A stretch of 5,934 nucleotides of DNA from Gammaproteobacteria bacterium (lineage in GTDB: Bacteria > Pseudomonadota > Gammaproteobacteria > Enterobacterales > Psychrobiaceae). Below are positions 1-5,934 of this stretch, one piece after another. Below the pieces are notes generated by a model. The model saw only the letters and a list, made by a program, of their open reading frames with translations. It ran no database searches and was not told where the DNA came from. The DNA lies in the NCBI GenBank assembly GCA_013214885.1, contig JABSRS010000229.1:1-5934 (forward strand), written 5' to 3'. Every line of letters starts with the position of its first letter. The stretch's first letter is position 1. A program made the position numbers and the translations under genes.

Positions 1-1543
1 GAGCAAAACCTGCACCTGCCTCTTGATAGAAATTAAAAGTCGAATGAACACCAAGCTCCTTTAATTCCCGTTGTTGATCTGGGTAGTTGGCAATGGCAGC
101 AACCTGGCCATCAAAACCAGAACTTTTTAATTGTTCTAAGGCCAATAGATTCTGGACATGTTTGGGCATCGCCAACATCACCATTTTTACTTTAGAGTGA
201 TTAATCCGTTGCCAAAAATCAGGATCAATCGCATCTGCGACTATGGTAAATCGACCACGTTTAGTATGCCGCAGCACAGCTTGTTGGCTGATGTCGACCC
301 CGACCACTAAATTTGGAAATGTTTTAACAATATTATCGTAAGCACCAGTGCCAATTCTTCCCATGCCAAAGATTAGAATCTTGCTATCACCTAAGTCGAC
401 GGGCAATTCCTCATCAAGTCGTCGCTGACTCTCAAACCGAATTAACCAATGCTCAACCTTGACGTAAATACTATTGGCGTGGGTATTGAGCGGCGACGCG
501 ATAATAAAAGTAATGGATACCGCGATTGCCATAACAGCTAACCATTGTGGAGAAACCCACTGGTTCGAGGCTGCTAACGCGCACACGATTAAGCCAAATT
601 CGCTAAAGTTAGTGAGGGTTAAACTGCTCAGTAGTGAGGTACGCGCTCGCAACTTAAATAAGTTAGTTAGGCCGTAATATAAAGCGACTTTTAGCGGTAG
701 AATCAATACAAAGAGCAAGGCAATTAAAAAACCTTCTAGCGAGAGCTGAGCATTAAGACCAATCGTTAGGAAAAACCCAACCAGCATCAAATCTTTAAAA
801 CCAAGCAGCGATTTTGCTAACTCTTTAGCTTTTAGGTGGGGAGCTAAGATCATTCCCACAATAAGTGCCCCTAAATCGCCCTTTAATCCCGAAAATTCAA
901 ATGACTGATAGCCAACGAGGAGGGCAAAGAAAAAGCCAAACATTGGCAGTAATTCACCATGTTTAGAGCGATTAAACATCCAGAAAAATATCGGCCTAGT
1001 GATCGGTAAGATAATTAATAGCCCTAACGCCCAGATATTGGGAACTTTACCAGTGCTAATCGCCAAAAATAATACCGCAAAAATATCTTGCATCACTAGA
1101 ATGCCAATTGAAACTCGGCCGTGCAAGCTATTCATTTCACCGCGTTGCTCAAGGACCTTTACCGCAAATACTGTACTGGAAAAACTAAAGGCAAAGCCAA
1201 GTAAAATCGATGTTTCTAGTGATAAATCAATGAATAATGGCAAGCCTAGTGTGGCCATTAGCATCATGAATCCCGAAAATAACATGCTCGATATCATGAT
1301 GTGGATCGTTGCTGGGGCCCAAACATGAACCTTGGCAAGATTGGACAATTGGAGCTTTAAACCAATGGTAAATAACAGCAGAGTAATGCCAAGTGAGGCA
1401 ACATCCTCAAGTAATTTAGTGCTGGTGAAGCCGCCGAGATTAAGCATAAATCCTGCAGCTAAGAAGCCGATTAACGGGGGGAGCTTTATTTGTTGTAATA
1501 AAAAACCGCAAATAAAAGCTGTTGAAAAAAATACCAGTTCCAT
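1..1543 (-). CDS. CPA2 (Kef-type) cation:proton antiporter with RCK/TrkA-N domain, C-terminus cut off
   Basis: Inner-membrane monovalent cation (K+ or Na+)/proton antiporter of the CPA2 family, expected to exchange cytoplasmic cation for protons. The reading frame is open for 514 codons from an ATG at 1541-1543 to the left edge. Residues 1 to about 355 are almost wholly hydrophobic, with a dozen or so membrane segments. Family marks include the FSSTVFAVKVL stretch (about 120-130), MQDIFAV with the conserved transport Asp at about 153, GFFLTIGL (about 256-263) and NFSEFGLI (about 312-319). Residues about 387-510 form a Rossmann domain: FGMGRIGTG (392-400) is the GxGxxG nucleotide loop, and Asp417 ending the second strand suggests NAD(H). 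The sequence stops at EAGAGFA, which in relatives lies close to the C-terminus, so probably only a few tens of residues are missing. The acidic regulatory loop typical of glutathione-gated KefB/KefC is not seen, so it is closer to YbaL-like antiporters. Ion specificity cannot be read from sequence. Confidence 0.9.
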   Translation of the reverse strand, partial: MELVFFSTAFICGFLLQQIKLPPLIGFLAAGFMLNLGGFTSTKLLEDVASLGITLLLFTIGLKLQLSNLAKVHVWAPATIHIMISSMLFSGFMMLMATLGLPLFIDLSLETSILLGFAFSFSSTVFAVKVLEQRGEMNSLHGRVSIGILVMQDIFAVLFLAISTGKVPNIWALGLLIILPITRPIFFWMFNRSKHGELLPMFGFFFALLVGYQSFEFSGLKGDLGALIVGMILAPHLKAKELAKSLLGFKDLMLVGFFLTIGLNAQLSLEGFLIALLFVLILPLKVALYYGLTNLFKLRARTSLLSSLTLTNFSEFGLIVCALAASNQWVSPQWLAVMAIAVSITFIIASPLNTHANSIYVKVEHWLIRFESQRRLDEELPVDLGDSKILIFGMGRIGTGAYDNIVKTFPNLVVGVDISQQAVLRHTKRGRFTIVADAIDPDFWQRINHSKVKMVMLAMPKHVQNLLALEQLKSSGFDGQVAAIANYPDQQRELKELGVHSTFNFYQEAGAGFA

Positions 1544-1566
1544 GAAGATACTCTAACCAAGTTGAG

Positions 1567-1595
1567 ATTATATATTAATTAAATCTTCTCGTTAA
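1567..1595 (-). promoter_or_regulatory. sigma70-like promoter for the antiporter gene
   Basis: On the minus strand a perfect TATAAT (plus-strand 1567-1572) is preceded, with a 17-nt spacer, by TTAACG (1590-1595; four of six matches to TTGACA). Transcription would begin near 1560, giving a leader of only about 17 nt before the ATG at 1543. The Shine-Dalgarno sequence there is weak (TTAGAG about 8 nt upstream). No terminator hairpin is visible between add and this site, so read-through from the upstream cluster is also possible. Inferred by eye from consensus matching. Confidence 0.55.
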
Positions 1596-1633
1596 AGGTA
1601 TTGAAACACCAGCTTTATTTACGATATATCAAA

Positions 1634-2635
1634 CTAATTATTCAGGCACTTATTAATCAGTTGTTGTTTTTCTTTATCTGACAAGTAAGCCATGGTTAAA
1701 CCATTTTGTTGCAGCTTCATTAGTTCAATGTTAGTCAAACCGATGGCTTGAGCAGCATCGTTATATTCATGACCAATTTCGATATCACTAATGCCTGGAT
1801 CATCGGTATTGAGCGATACTAAAATACCGTGGGCTAAAAATTGTTTAATTGGATGAGCTTTATAGCTTGCTACGGTGCTGGTTTGAATATTGCTGGTGGG
1901 GCAAGACTCAACACCTATTTGGTTTTGGGCTAAATAATCCATTAGTTTTGGATCTTCAATGGCTTTAACGCCATGGCCAATCCGGTCTGCGCCAAGCTTG
2001 TTAATCGCATACCAAATAGCATCACTACCGGCTGCTTCGCCCGCGTGAACTGTAATGTTTAAGCCGCTGTCGCGAGCTTGTTTAAATTGCTTTAAAAATA
2101 ACGCGCTCGGGAAACCTAGTTCGTCACCCGCCAAATCCATTGCCACTAATTGATCGCGTTGGCTGAGCAGGGCATCAAGTTCAATTTGGCAAGCATTAAC
2201 CCCAAAAGTACGAGATAGAATGCCAATTAAATTTACTTTAATGTCGAACTTAGCGCGACCCTGATTGATCCCTTCAATCACGGCCTCAACCACACCTTGT
2301 GGATTAAGCTTATGGCTCATGGCCATGTAGCCAGGGCTAAAACGTAACTCGGTATAATCAATCCCAGCGTTAAACGCATCTTCGACATTTTCATAGGCGA
2401 CCCGACGTACCGCCTCATAGTCGCCTAATACACCGACCATCCAATCTAATTTGTTTAAAAAGGCAATCAACGAAGGCTCTTTTTCAACCACTTGAACATG
2501 GGGTTTTAGGTCAATTAAATTGTTGGCAGGGAGTGTTAGATTAAACTCTTGGGCTAAATCTAAAATAGTTTGCAGGCGAATGTTGCCATCGAGATGACGA
2601 TGAATGTCGGTAAGGGGAATGTTTTTATTAATCAT
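1634..2635 (-). CDS. add: adenosine deaminase
   Basis: Cytoplasmic zinc enzyme that hydrolyses adenosine and 2'-deoxyadenosine to inosine and deoxyinosine plus ammonia, in purine salvage and nucleoside use. The protein is 333 residues, the same length as E. coli Add. Family residues fall where expected: DIHRHLDG gives zinc ligands His12 and His14, TVHAGEA gives zinc ligand His197 and catalytic Glu200, RIGHG places the catalytic-site His at 221, and LNTDDPGIS gives zinc ligand Asp278 with Asp279 beside it. SCPTSNIQT (about 244-252) is also typical. It appears full length and active. The ATG at 2633-2635 puts the HRHLDG motif at the usual distance from the N-terminus; the upstream Shine-Dalgarno is only GGGA. 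It lies 23 nt downstream of the acetyltransferase gene and is probably the last gene of a three-gene transcript. No PurR-like operator was noticed nearby. Confidence 0.97.
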   Translation of the reverse strand: MINKNIPLTDIHRHLDGNIRLQTILDLAQEFNLTLPANNLIDLKPHVQVVEKEPSLIAFLNKLDWMVGVLGDYEAVRRVAYENVEDAFNAGIDYTELRFSPGYMAMSHKLNPQGVVEAVIEGINQGRAKFDIKVNLIGILSRTFGVNACQIELDALLSQRDQLVAMDLAGDELGFPSALFLKQFKQARDSGLNITVHAGEAAGSDAIWYAINKLGADRIGHGVKAIEDPKLMDYLAQNQIGVESCPTSNIQTSTVASYKAHPIKQFLAHGILVSLNTDDPGISDIEIGHEYNDAAQAIGLTNIELMKLQQNGLTMAYLSDKEKQQLINKCLNN

Positions 2636-2658
2636 TATATTGTCCCGCGCTAAGAATA

Positions 2659-3093
2659 TTATCTATATATCATAGCAATAATATCACGCCCTTGGTGTTG
2701 GTAGGCGTTAAACCTTTGCGCTAGCTCACAGGGTAATTGTTGATTAGTTACCATTTCGAAACCTAAATTTATATAGAAATCAGCTAGGTGAGTTAACGCA
2801 AAGGAATAGCAGCCCTGATTAGGCACGATTAATTTATTAATGAGTTGCGACGCAATTCCTTGTTGGCGGTAGTTTGGAGCAACATAAACACCCGTTAATA
2901 GTTGGAAACCTTTAATCGGGGCAAGTCGTGCAACAGCGATGATAACGTTGTTTGCTCGCTCTCTTGCTACCCATACAATATCGCCACCACTGGCTTTGCC
3001 CCTAGCGTTTACTGCGCGATAAAACTTATTGGCTAGGGGGAGTTTGATCGTTGGTAGTTGTTGGTATTCAATATTGAGATTATGTGGTTGCAT
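2659..3093 (-). CDS. small GNAT-family N-acetyltransferase, substrate unknown
   Basis: A 144-residue single-domain GNAT protein, expected to move an acetyl group from acetyl-CoA to an amine on a small molecule or protein in the cytoplasm. The acetyl-CoA-binding motif A is clear: the strand LLTGVYVAP (65-73) followed by the pyrophosphate loop RQQGIA (76-81) and a helix to about 88. Motif B is seen in [13 protein letters not shown] (about 103-115), where the Tyr of FY is the usual general-acid candidate. The N-terminal 60 residues carry the substrate side and show nothing diagnostic. The ATG at 3091-3093 lies 8 nt after the stop of the LtaS-like gene, with only a weak ribosome site (AAGTAG), consistent with translational coupling. 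add follows after 23 nt. The fold is well supported; the substrate cannot be assigned. Confidence 0.85.
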   Translation of the reverse strand: MQPHNLNIEYQQLPTIKLPLANKFYRAVNARGKASGGDIVWVARERANNVIIAVARLAPIKGFQLLTGVYVAPNYRQQGIASQLINKLIVPNQGCYSFALTHLADFYINLGFEMVTNQQLPCELAQRFNAYQHQGRDIIAMIYR

Positions 3094-3101
3094 ATCGCTA
3101 C

Positions 3102-4640
3102 TTAATTTTCTAATTTTATAAAATAATTTTTTAGCATGTTTGCTAGGTCATTCAATACTAAACTATTCTCATTGATTGAATGTTGAATTTGGCGATTATT
3201 TTGAAGGATGTTTGACTCGGTAACATATATTAAGACGGGGACGTATTCTTCTGAGCTAGGGATCCTGTTTGGATTGGTGGCTGATTCGTGATCGCCATAT
3301 ATTACCACTAATGAGTCTTTAGGCAGCGCCTTGATAAACCGTCCTAATGCGTTGTCAACGTAGTTAATACTCGCGATATAGCGGTCCCTCATTTTGCTCA
3401 TGTCTAATTCGAAATTATTATGATAGTCATCAGGTGTAAAGCTAAACGGCCCGTGAGAGGTCACTGTGATAACAAAAGACAATGCTTTTTGTTGGGGGTT
3501 AATTGAGGTTTCATTCGCGACCCGCTGCAACAGATCATCATCCAATATCCAGTCGTGATAAACACTTAATCCTGATTTTTGTAATTCTTCTTTAAAAATA
3601 ATATTCTCAACGCCCATTGAAATAAAAGCATTACGACGTTCATAAAAAAAACCAGAGTTACCATGATAGCTATAGGTTTTGAAATTTTTACTTTTGGCTA
3701 AATCTATTAGGGTGTCGGTGTATGGGTAATCATAAATTTTATAGGGAGCGATTAATTCATTGGGCCTTTTTCCCGTTAACATCACAAAGTCGGCGTCAGA
3801 AGAACCTGAATAATGGTGAGCTTTAACTTTAAATAATAGAGAGTTTGGAATAATGCTATTTAAATAGGGGGTAACTTGTTTACCATCGCGCTTAAAATTT
3901 AATATATCGTAATCTAAGCTTTCGACTTGAATAACGAACACTTTCTTGATGTTTTGATTGAAAATTATTTTATCATTTAATTGGTTATCAACTACTTTGG
4001 CTTTCTCAAGAGCGATTTTTAGCAAGTTTTCCTGGTTTAAATAGATAGTTTCAGCAGCCCAAGGAATAACAAAACCATAAGCATGCATCATTTGATCAAT
4101 GCTCCAGTTTTGCTGGATCGCCGAAATTGGTTTTACCAAGATGGTCAACAGTGTGAGAGAAAGTATGTAACTGACTAAAAAATATGTTTTTAATTTTTTT
4201 TGTAATTTAGTGGCTTTGATCTGACTAATAATCAATAACTTTACGCCGCAAGTTGCTATCAGTAATAAGACCGAGCTGCCCTCGATTAACTCAAACGCAT
4301 AGCCTAAAACACTGACACCTTCTCCTGTTTGATAAAGTAGCGTAGTTATATGTAAGGGCCGAGAGAAGTAATTGAAATACTCAATGATAATGATAAAAAA
4401 CAACAATTGGCTCAGACAAAAAAATGTTAATACTGTTCGGGGTAACCATGTGATTAAGGTTGCTGCTAATAAAAAACTAAGCAAAATACGGGTGCCTAAA
4501 TATTTAGCCAGTGCCATACCTGTCATCAGGTTATAGGTGTCTAGGATATATTCTTGGACTAAAAGTAGCTCGATGGCGAGGAAAAAAATTAACAACACGG
4601 TTAAAATATTATGGCGAGTTGGTTCTGAACTGTTGGTCAC
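3102..4640 (-). CDS. LtaS-like membrane phosphoglycerol transferase / sulfatase-superfamily protein
   Basis: Membrane enzyme of the alkaline phosphatase/sulfatase superfamily, LtaS/OpgB branch, with an outward-facing catalytic domain. In a Gram-negative cell such proteins usually transfer phosphoglycerol or a similar head group to periplasmic glucan or other envelope glycans; the acceptor here is unknown. With the start I prefer (GTG at 4638-4640, 512 residues) about five membrane segments lie at roughly 12-31, 49-65, 69-88, 121-139 and 151-169. The catalytic domain starts near 233. Metal and active-site candidates, by comparison with LtaS, are Glu240 (VIQVESLD), Ser280 (SGSSDADF, nucleophile position), His396 (TSHGPF) and Asp450-His451 (YGDHESA). 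FFYERR near 332-337 matches the LtaS FWNR substrate loop, with Tyr in place of Trp. A longer reading from TTG at 4691 (529 residues) or ATG at 4673 is possible, but neither has a ribosome site. It is the first gene of the minus-strand cluster. It lacks the C/S-x-P-x-R signature of true sulfatases. Confidence 0.88.
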   Translation of the reverse strand: MTNSSEPTRHNILTVLLIFFLAIELLLVQEYILDTYNLMTGMALAKYLGTRILLSFLLAATLITWLPRTVLTFFCLSQLLFFIIIIEYFNYFSRPLHITTLLYQTGEGVSVLGYAFELIEGSSVLLLIATCGVKLLIISQIKATKLQKKLKTYFLVSYILSLTLLTILVKPISAIQQNWSIDQMMHAYGFVIPWAAETIYLNQENLLKIALEKAKVVDNQLNDKIIFNQNIKKVFVIQVESLDYDILNFKRDGKQVTPYLNSIIPNSLLFKVKAHHYSGSSDADFVMLTGKRPNELIAPYKIYDYPYTDTLIDLAKSKNFKTYSYHGNSGFFYERRNAFISMGVENIIFKEELQKSGLSVYHDWILDDDLLQRVANETSINPQQKALSFVITVTSHGPFSFTPDDYHNNFELDMSKMRDRYIASINYVDNALGRFIKALPKDSLVVIYGDHESATNPNRIPSSEEYVPVLIYVTESNILQNNRQIQHSINENSLVLNDLANMLKNYFIKLEN

Positions 4641-4646
4641 ATTTAT

Positions 4647-4652
4647 TCCTTT
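4647..4652 (-). promoter_or_regulatory. ribosome binding site that decides the start of the LtaS-like gene
   Basis: On the minus strand AAAGGA is followed by 6 nt and then GTG at 4638-4640, a near-ideal Shine-Dalgarno arrangement. The alternative starts further upstream (ATG at 4671-4673, TTG at 4689-4691) have no purine-rich site in front. The GTG start also yields an N-terminus of about eleven polar residues before the first membrane helix, which is normal for this family. Confidence 0.7.
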
Positions 4653-4674
4653 AAATTTTTTCCTTATGAACATC

Positions 4675-4702
4675 AGTATAGAAGATAACAAAACAAAGTC
4701 GG
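4675..4702 (-). promoter_or_regulatory. possible promoter of the LtaS-like / GNAT / add cluster
   Basis: On the minus strand TATACT (plus-strand 4675-4680, five of six to consensus) has a poor -35 match, CCGACT at 4697-4702, with a 16-nt spacer. A start near 4668 would give a leader of roughly 28 nt that contains the AAAGGA site and leads to the GTG start, and would leave the upstream ATG and TTG outside the transcript. The -35 is weak, so this is tentative. Confidence 0.3.
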
Positions 4703-4770
4703 GTTTAATTGCGCTGCCAATGTTGATTTTACAAAGAGAAAACCCGCTATGCTGTATTAGTAGGAGCAGG

Positions 4771-4776
4771 TATAAT
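4771..4776 (+). promoter_or_regulatory. -10 element (TATAAT) of a promoter for the VF530-family gene
   Basis: A perfect TATAAT lies 35 nt upstream of the ATG at 4812, so transcription would begin near 4783 with a leader of about 29 nt. No good -35 hexamer is found at 16-18 nt spacing (TATGCT at 4748-4753 is poor) and there is no TGn extension, so the promoter may depend on an activator or a different element. TTTACA at 4728-4733 is too far away to serve. Confidence 0.4.
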
Positions 4777-4795
4777 AAGGTAATTAATCCTTATT
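4774..4795. repeat. 22-bp inverted repeat over the expected rightward start site
   Basis: Perfect 7-bp arms AATAAGG (4774-4780) and CCTTATT (4789-4795) flank an AT-only 8-bp centre, TAATTAAT. The left arm overlaps the end of the TATAAT box and the predicted start site falls inside, the usual place for a repressor operator. It is too AT-rich and short to exclude chance, and no regulator gene is adjacent. Confidence 0.35.
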
Positions 4796-4811
4796 TTACT
4801 GGACTCTTACT

Positions 4812-5312
4812 ATGAATGACGACGGAAATTACCAAAACAATCCGCTGCACGGCGTTGGTTTACAAGCTATGTTGGAAGAACTTGTCGATCACTATGGCTT
4901 TGAGATTCTTTTTGCGTACTTAAATATTAACTGTTTTAACAACAACCCAAGTGTTGCATCGAGCGATAAATTCTTAAAGAAAACGGTGTGGGCGCGTGAA
5001 AAAGTTGAAGCTTTCTACTTGTATCAATTAAAAAGTTTACCGCGCGCGTCGGATTCGCAGTTTGAATTGCCACCACGCGACCGCACCATGCCAATGGATC
5101 AGCAACCAGGTCAGCCTAAAGAGCTAAGCTTAGAAGATGCCCAGGAAATGCAAGAGTTTCGGGAAAAGAAAGCGGCTGAACATACTAGCCGTGGCGGACC
5201 ACAGCGCTCTCATTCGCGCCCAAGTTCAAACCGTTCAACTAGTTACTCAAATGACCGTTCATCGGCAGCTCCTGCTCCGGCTGTCGATCCGTGGGCCAAC
5301 TGGAAAAAATAG
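4812..5312 (+). CDS. VF530-family (DUF2132) protein with a long disordered C-terminal tail
   Basis: A 166-residue protein whose first half is a VF530/DUF2132 domain, named after a Vibrio fischeri protein of known fold; the family is described as DNA-binding but its cellular role is not established. Recognisable family blocks are NNPLHGVGL (9-17), [10 protein letters not shown] (21-30), [10 protein letters not shown] (39-48) and [18 protein letters not shown] (53-70). Family members usually end shortly after the last block, near 70-90 residues. Here about 90 more follow: a Pro-rich linker (75-102), a charged probable helix (about 105-124), then a Ser/Arg-rich low-complexity stretch (126-151), a PAPA turn and the terminal DPWANWKK. 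The basic Ser/Arg part suggests nucleic acid contact; this is inference. The ATG fits family N-termini, but its ribosome site is weak (GGACT). It is divergent from the LtaS-like cluster and convergent with gor. Confidence 0.88.
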   Translation: MNDDGNYQNNPLHGVGLQAMLEELVDHYGFEILFAYLNINCFNNNPSVASSDKFLKKTVWAREKVEAFYLYQLKSLPRASDSQFELPPRDRTMPMDQQPGQPKELSLEDAQEMQEFREKKAAEHTSRGGPQRSHSRPSSNRSTSYSNDRSSAAPAPAVDPWANWKK

Positions 5313-5344
5313 CTTAGCCACACTTTCTTGGTAGGCACTATTGA

Positions 5345-5368
5345 TATCGCGGGCAATCACCCGCGATA
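5345..5368. terminator. hairpin between convergent genes, possible bidirectional terminator
   Basis: Perfect 9-bp inverted repeat TATCGCGGG / CCCGCGATA with a 6-nt loop, 32 nt after the stop of the VF530-family gene and 9 nt after the stop of gor on the other strand. The position between convergent genes and the GC-rich stem argue for a shared 3' end. Neither strand has a run of T after the stem, so it is not a canonical intrinsic terminator; it may instead stabilise 3' ends or mark a Rho-dependent end. Confidence 0.5.
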
Positions 5369-5377
5369 CAACCGTTG

Positions 5378-5934
5378 CTATCTCATCGTGACAAATTCTT
5401 CACCTGAGGTTGGGTGAATTGCCACGGTGCGATCGAAATCAGCCTTGGTTGCTCCCATCTTTATAGCCACTGCAAAGCCTTGAACAATCTCATCACAGTT
5501 AAAACCAATACAATGTAGACCAACAACTTTTTCGTCCTCACCAGCGCAGACTAATTTCATTCTGGTTGGTTGACGGTGTTGAGTCACCGCACTATACATC
5601 GCGGTAAATTGCGAGTTGTAGCACTTAACATTGTCACTACCGAATTTTTCAATTGCAGCTTGTTCGCTAAGGCCAAGAGTACCAATTGGTGGGTGGCTAA
5701 ATACCACCGTAGCAATGTCGGTGTAATCTAGGTGGGCGTCGGTTTTATTATTAAACAAGCGCTCGGCCAAATGGCGACCTGCCGCAACAGCCACTGGCGT
5801 TAGTTCAACCTTGCCAGTCACGTCACCAAGGGCATAAATACCTTCAACATTAGTATTTTCAAATTTGTCTGATTCGATATAACCACGCTCATTAGTTACG
5901 ACACCGGCAGCTGCTAAGTTAAGGCTGTCAGTAA
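5378..5934 (-). CDS. gor: glutathione reductase, C-terminal part
   Basis: Cytoplasmic FAD enzyme that uses NADPH to reduce glutathione disulfide, keeping the thiol pool reduced. The frame is open from the right edge to a TAG at 5378-5380; 185 residues are in the window, against about 450 in a complete protein, so the N-terminal FAD site, the redox Cys pair and most of the NADPH domain lie outside. What is present is nearly block-for-block that of E. coli Gor: [12 protein letters not shown] (second FAD-contacting motif) followed by [12 protein letters not shown], the dimer-interface domain starting [39 protein letters not shown], and the C-terminal [14 protein letters not shown] with the catalytic His-Glu pair that acts on the partner subunit's active site. 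A GTG inside the frame at 5819-5821 is an ordinary internal Val codon, not a start. Intact as far as seen; its promoter is outside the window. Confidence 0.96.
   Translation of the reverse strand, partial: TDSLNLAAAGVVTNERGYIESDKFENTNVEGIYALGDVTGKVELTPVAVAAGRHLAERLFNNKTDAHLDYTDIATVVFSHPPIGTLGLSEQAAIEKFGSDNVKCYNSQFTAMYSAVTQHRQPTRMKLVCAGEDEKVVGLHCIGFNCDEIVQGFAVAIKMGATKADFDRTVAIHPTSGEEFVTMR

Noticed and set aside
1..1543. Idea that the antiporter is a glutathione-gated KefB/KefC linked functionally to gor about 4 kb away
   Set aside because: The acidic regulatory loop of glutathione-gated Kef proteins (HALE...DIEPF type) is replaced here by a Lys/Leu-rich segment (about 236-248), no KefF/KefG-type partner is adjacent, and gor is separated by four genes. 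The proximity looks coincidental.
474..1556. Three plus-strand open frames (474-677, 999-1328, 1332-1556)
   Set aside because: They lie opposite the antiporter gene, have no recognisable domains and no ribosome sites, and the minus-strand frame is continuous with clear family motifs.
1603..1616. Possible terminator hairpin after add (GGTGTT / AATACC on the minus strand)
   Set aside because: The stem needs a G-T pair and the loop is only about two bases, with no T-tract; it is too weak to annotate.
3795..3806. Possible formylglycine-type sulfatase active site
   Set aside because: The stretch lacks the C/S-x-P-x-R signature needed for formylglycine formation; membrane topology and other motifs fit the LtaS/OpgB branch.
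4700..4746. Inverted repeat CGGGTTT (4700-4706) / AAACCCG (4740-4746) in the divergent region
   Set aside because: Only 7 bp with a 33-nt loop that forms no evident inner stem; no riboswitch or attenuator pattern could be recognised.
4537..4815. Plus-strand 92-codon frame overlapping the start of the LtaS-like gene and ending in an ATGA overlap with the next gene
   Set aside because: The overlap looks like translational coupling, but most of the frame is antisense to the membrane-protein coding region, its product has no recognisable features, and the TATAAT for the downstream gene lies inside it.
5137..5334. Plus-strand 65-codon frame inside the VF530-family gene
   Set aside because: An out-of-frame shadow of the Ser/Arg-rich tail with no start signal of its own.

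Overview
The window looks like an ordinary chromosomal stretch of a gamma-proteobacterium, most likely a marine Alteromonadales-type organism (Shewanella/Psychromonas/Colwellia-like). The reasons are moderately AT-rich DNA, a 333-residue adenosine deaminase and a glutathione reductase that both read very like their enterobacterial counterparts, and a VF530-family protein. The genus is inferred, not proven. There are no insertion sequences, CRISPR arrays, tRNA or rRNA genes, or signs of phage.

Layout, left to right: (1) bases 1-1543, minus strand, a CPA2-type (Kef-like) cation:proton antiporter with a C-terminal NAD-binding RCK/TrkA-N domain, cut by the left edge just before its end; a good sigma70-like promoter lies directly upstream. 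(2) Bases 1634-4640, minus strand, a compact three-gene cluster transcribed in the order LtaS-like phosphoglycerol transferase/sulfatase-superfamily membrane protein, small GNAT acetyltransferase, adenosine deaminase (add), with gaps of 8 and 23 nt. (3) Bases 4641-4811, a divergent regulatory region with promoter candidates for both directions and a small dyad over the rightward start site. (4) Bases 4812-5312, plus strand, a VF530-family (DUF2132) protein with an unusually long disordered C-terminal tail. (5) Bases 5345-5368, a perfect 9-bp-stem hairpin between convergent genes. (6) Bases 5378-5934, minus strand, the C-terminal part of glutathione reductase (gor), cut by the right edge.

The genes do not form one obvious pathway. 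The three-gene cluster is probably one transcript whose members share expression rather than chemistry: envelope glycerophosphate transfer, acetylation of an unknown substrate and purine salvage. The points that most deserve a second look are the start-site revision and the Ser-for-Thr nucleophile position in the LtaS-like protein, and the tail of the VF530 protein. I found no convincing evidence of a wholly new biological system here.
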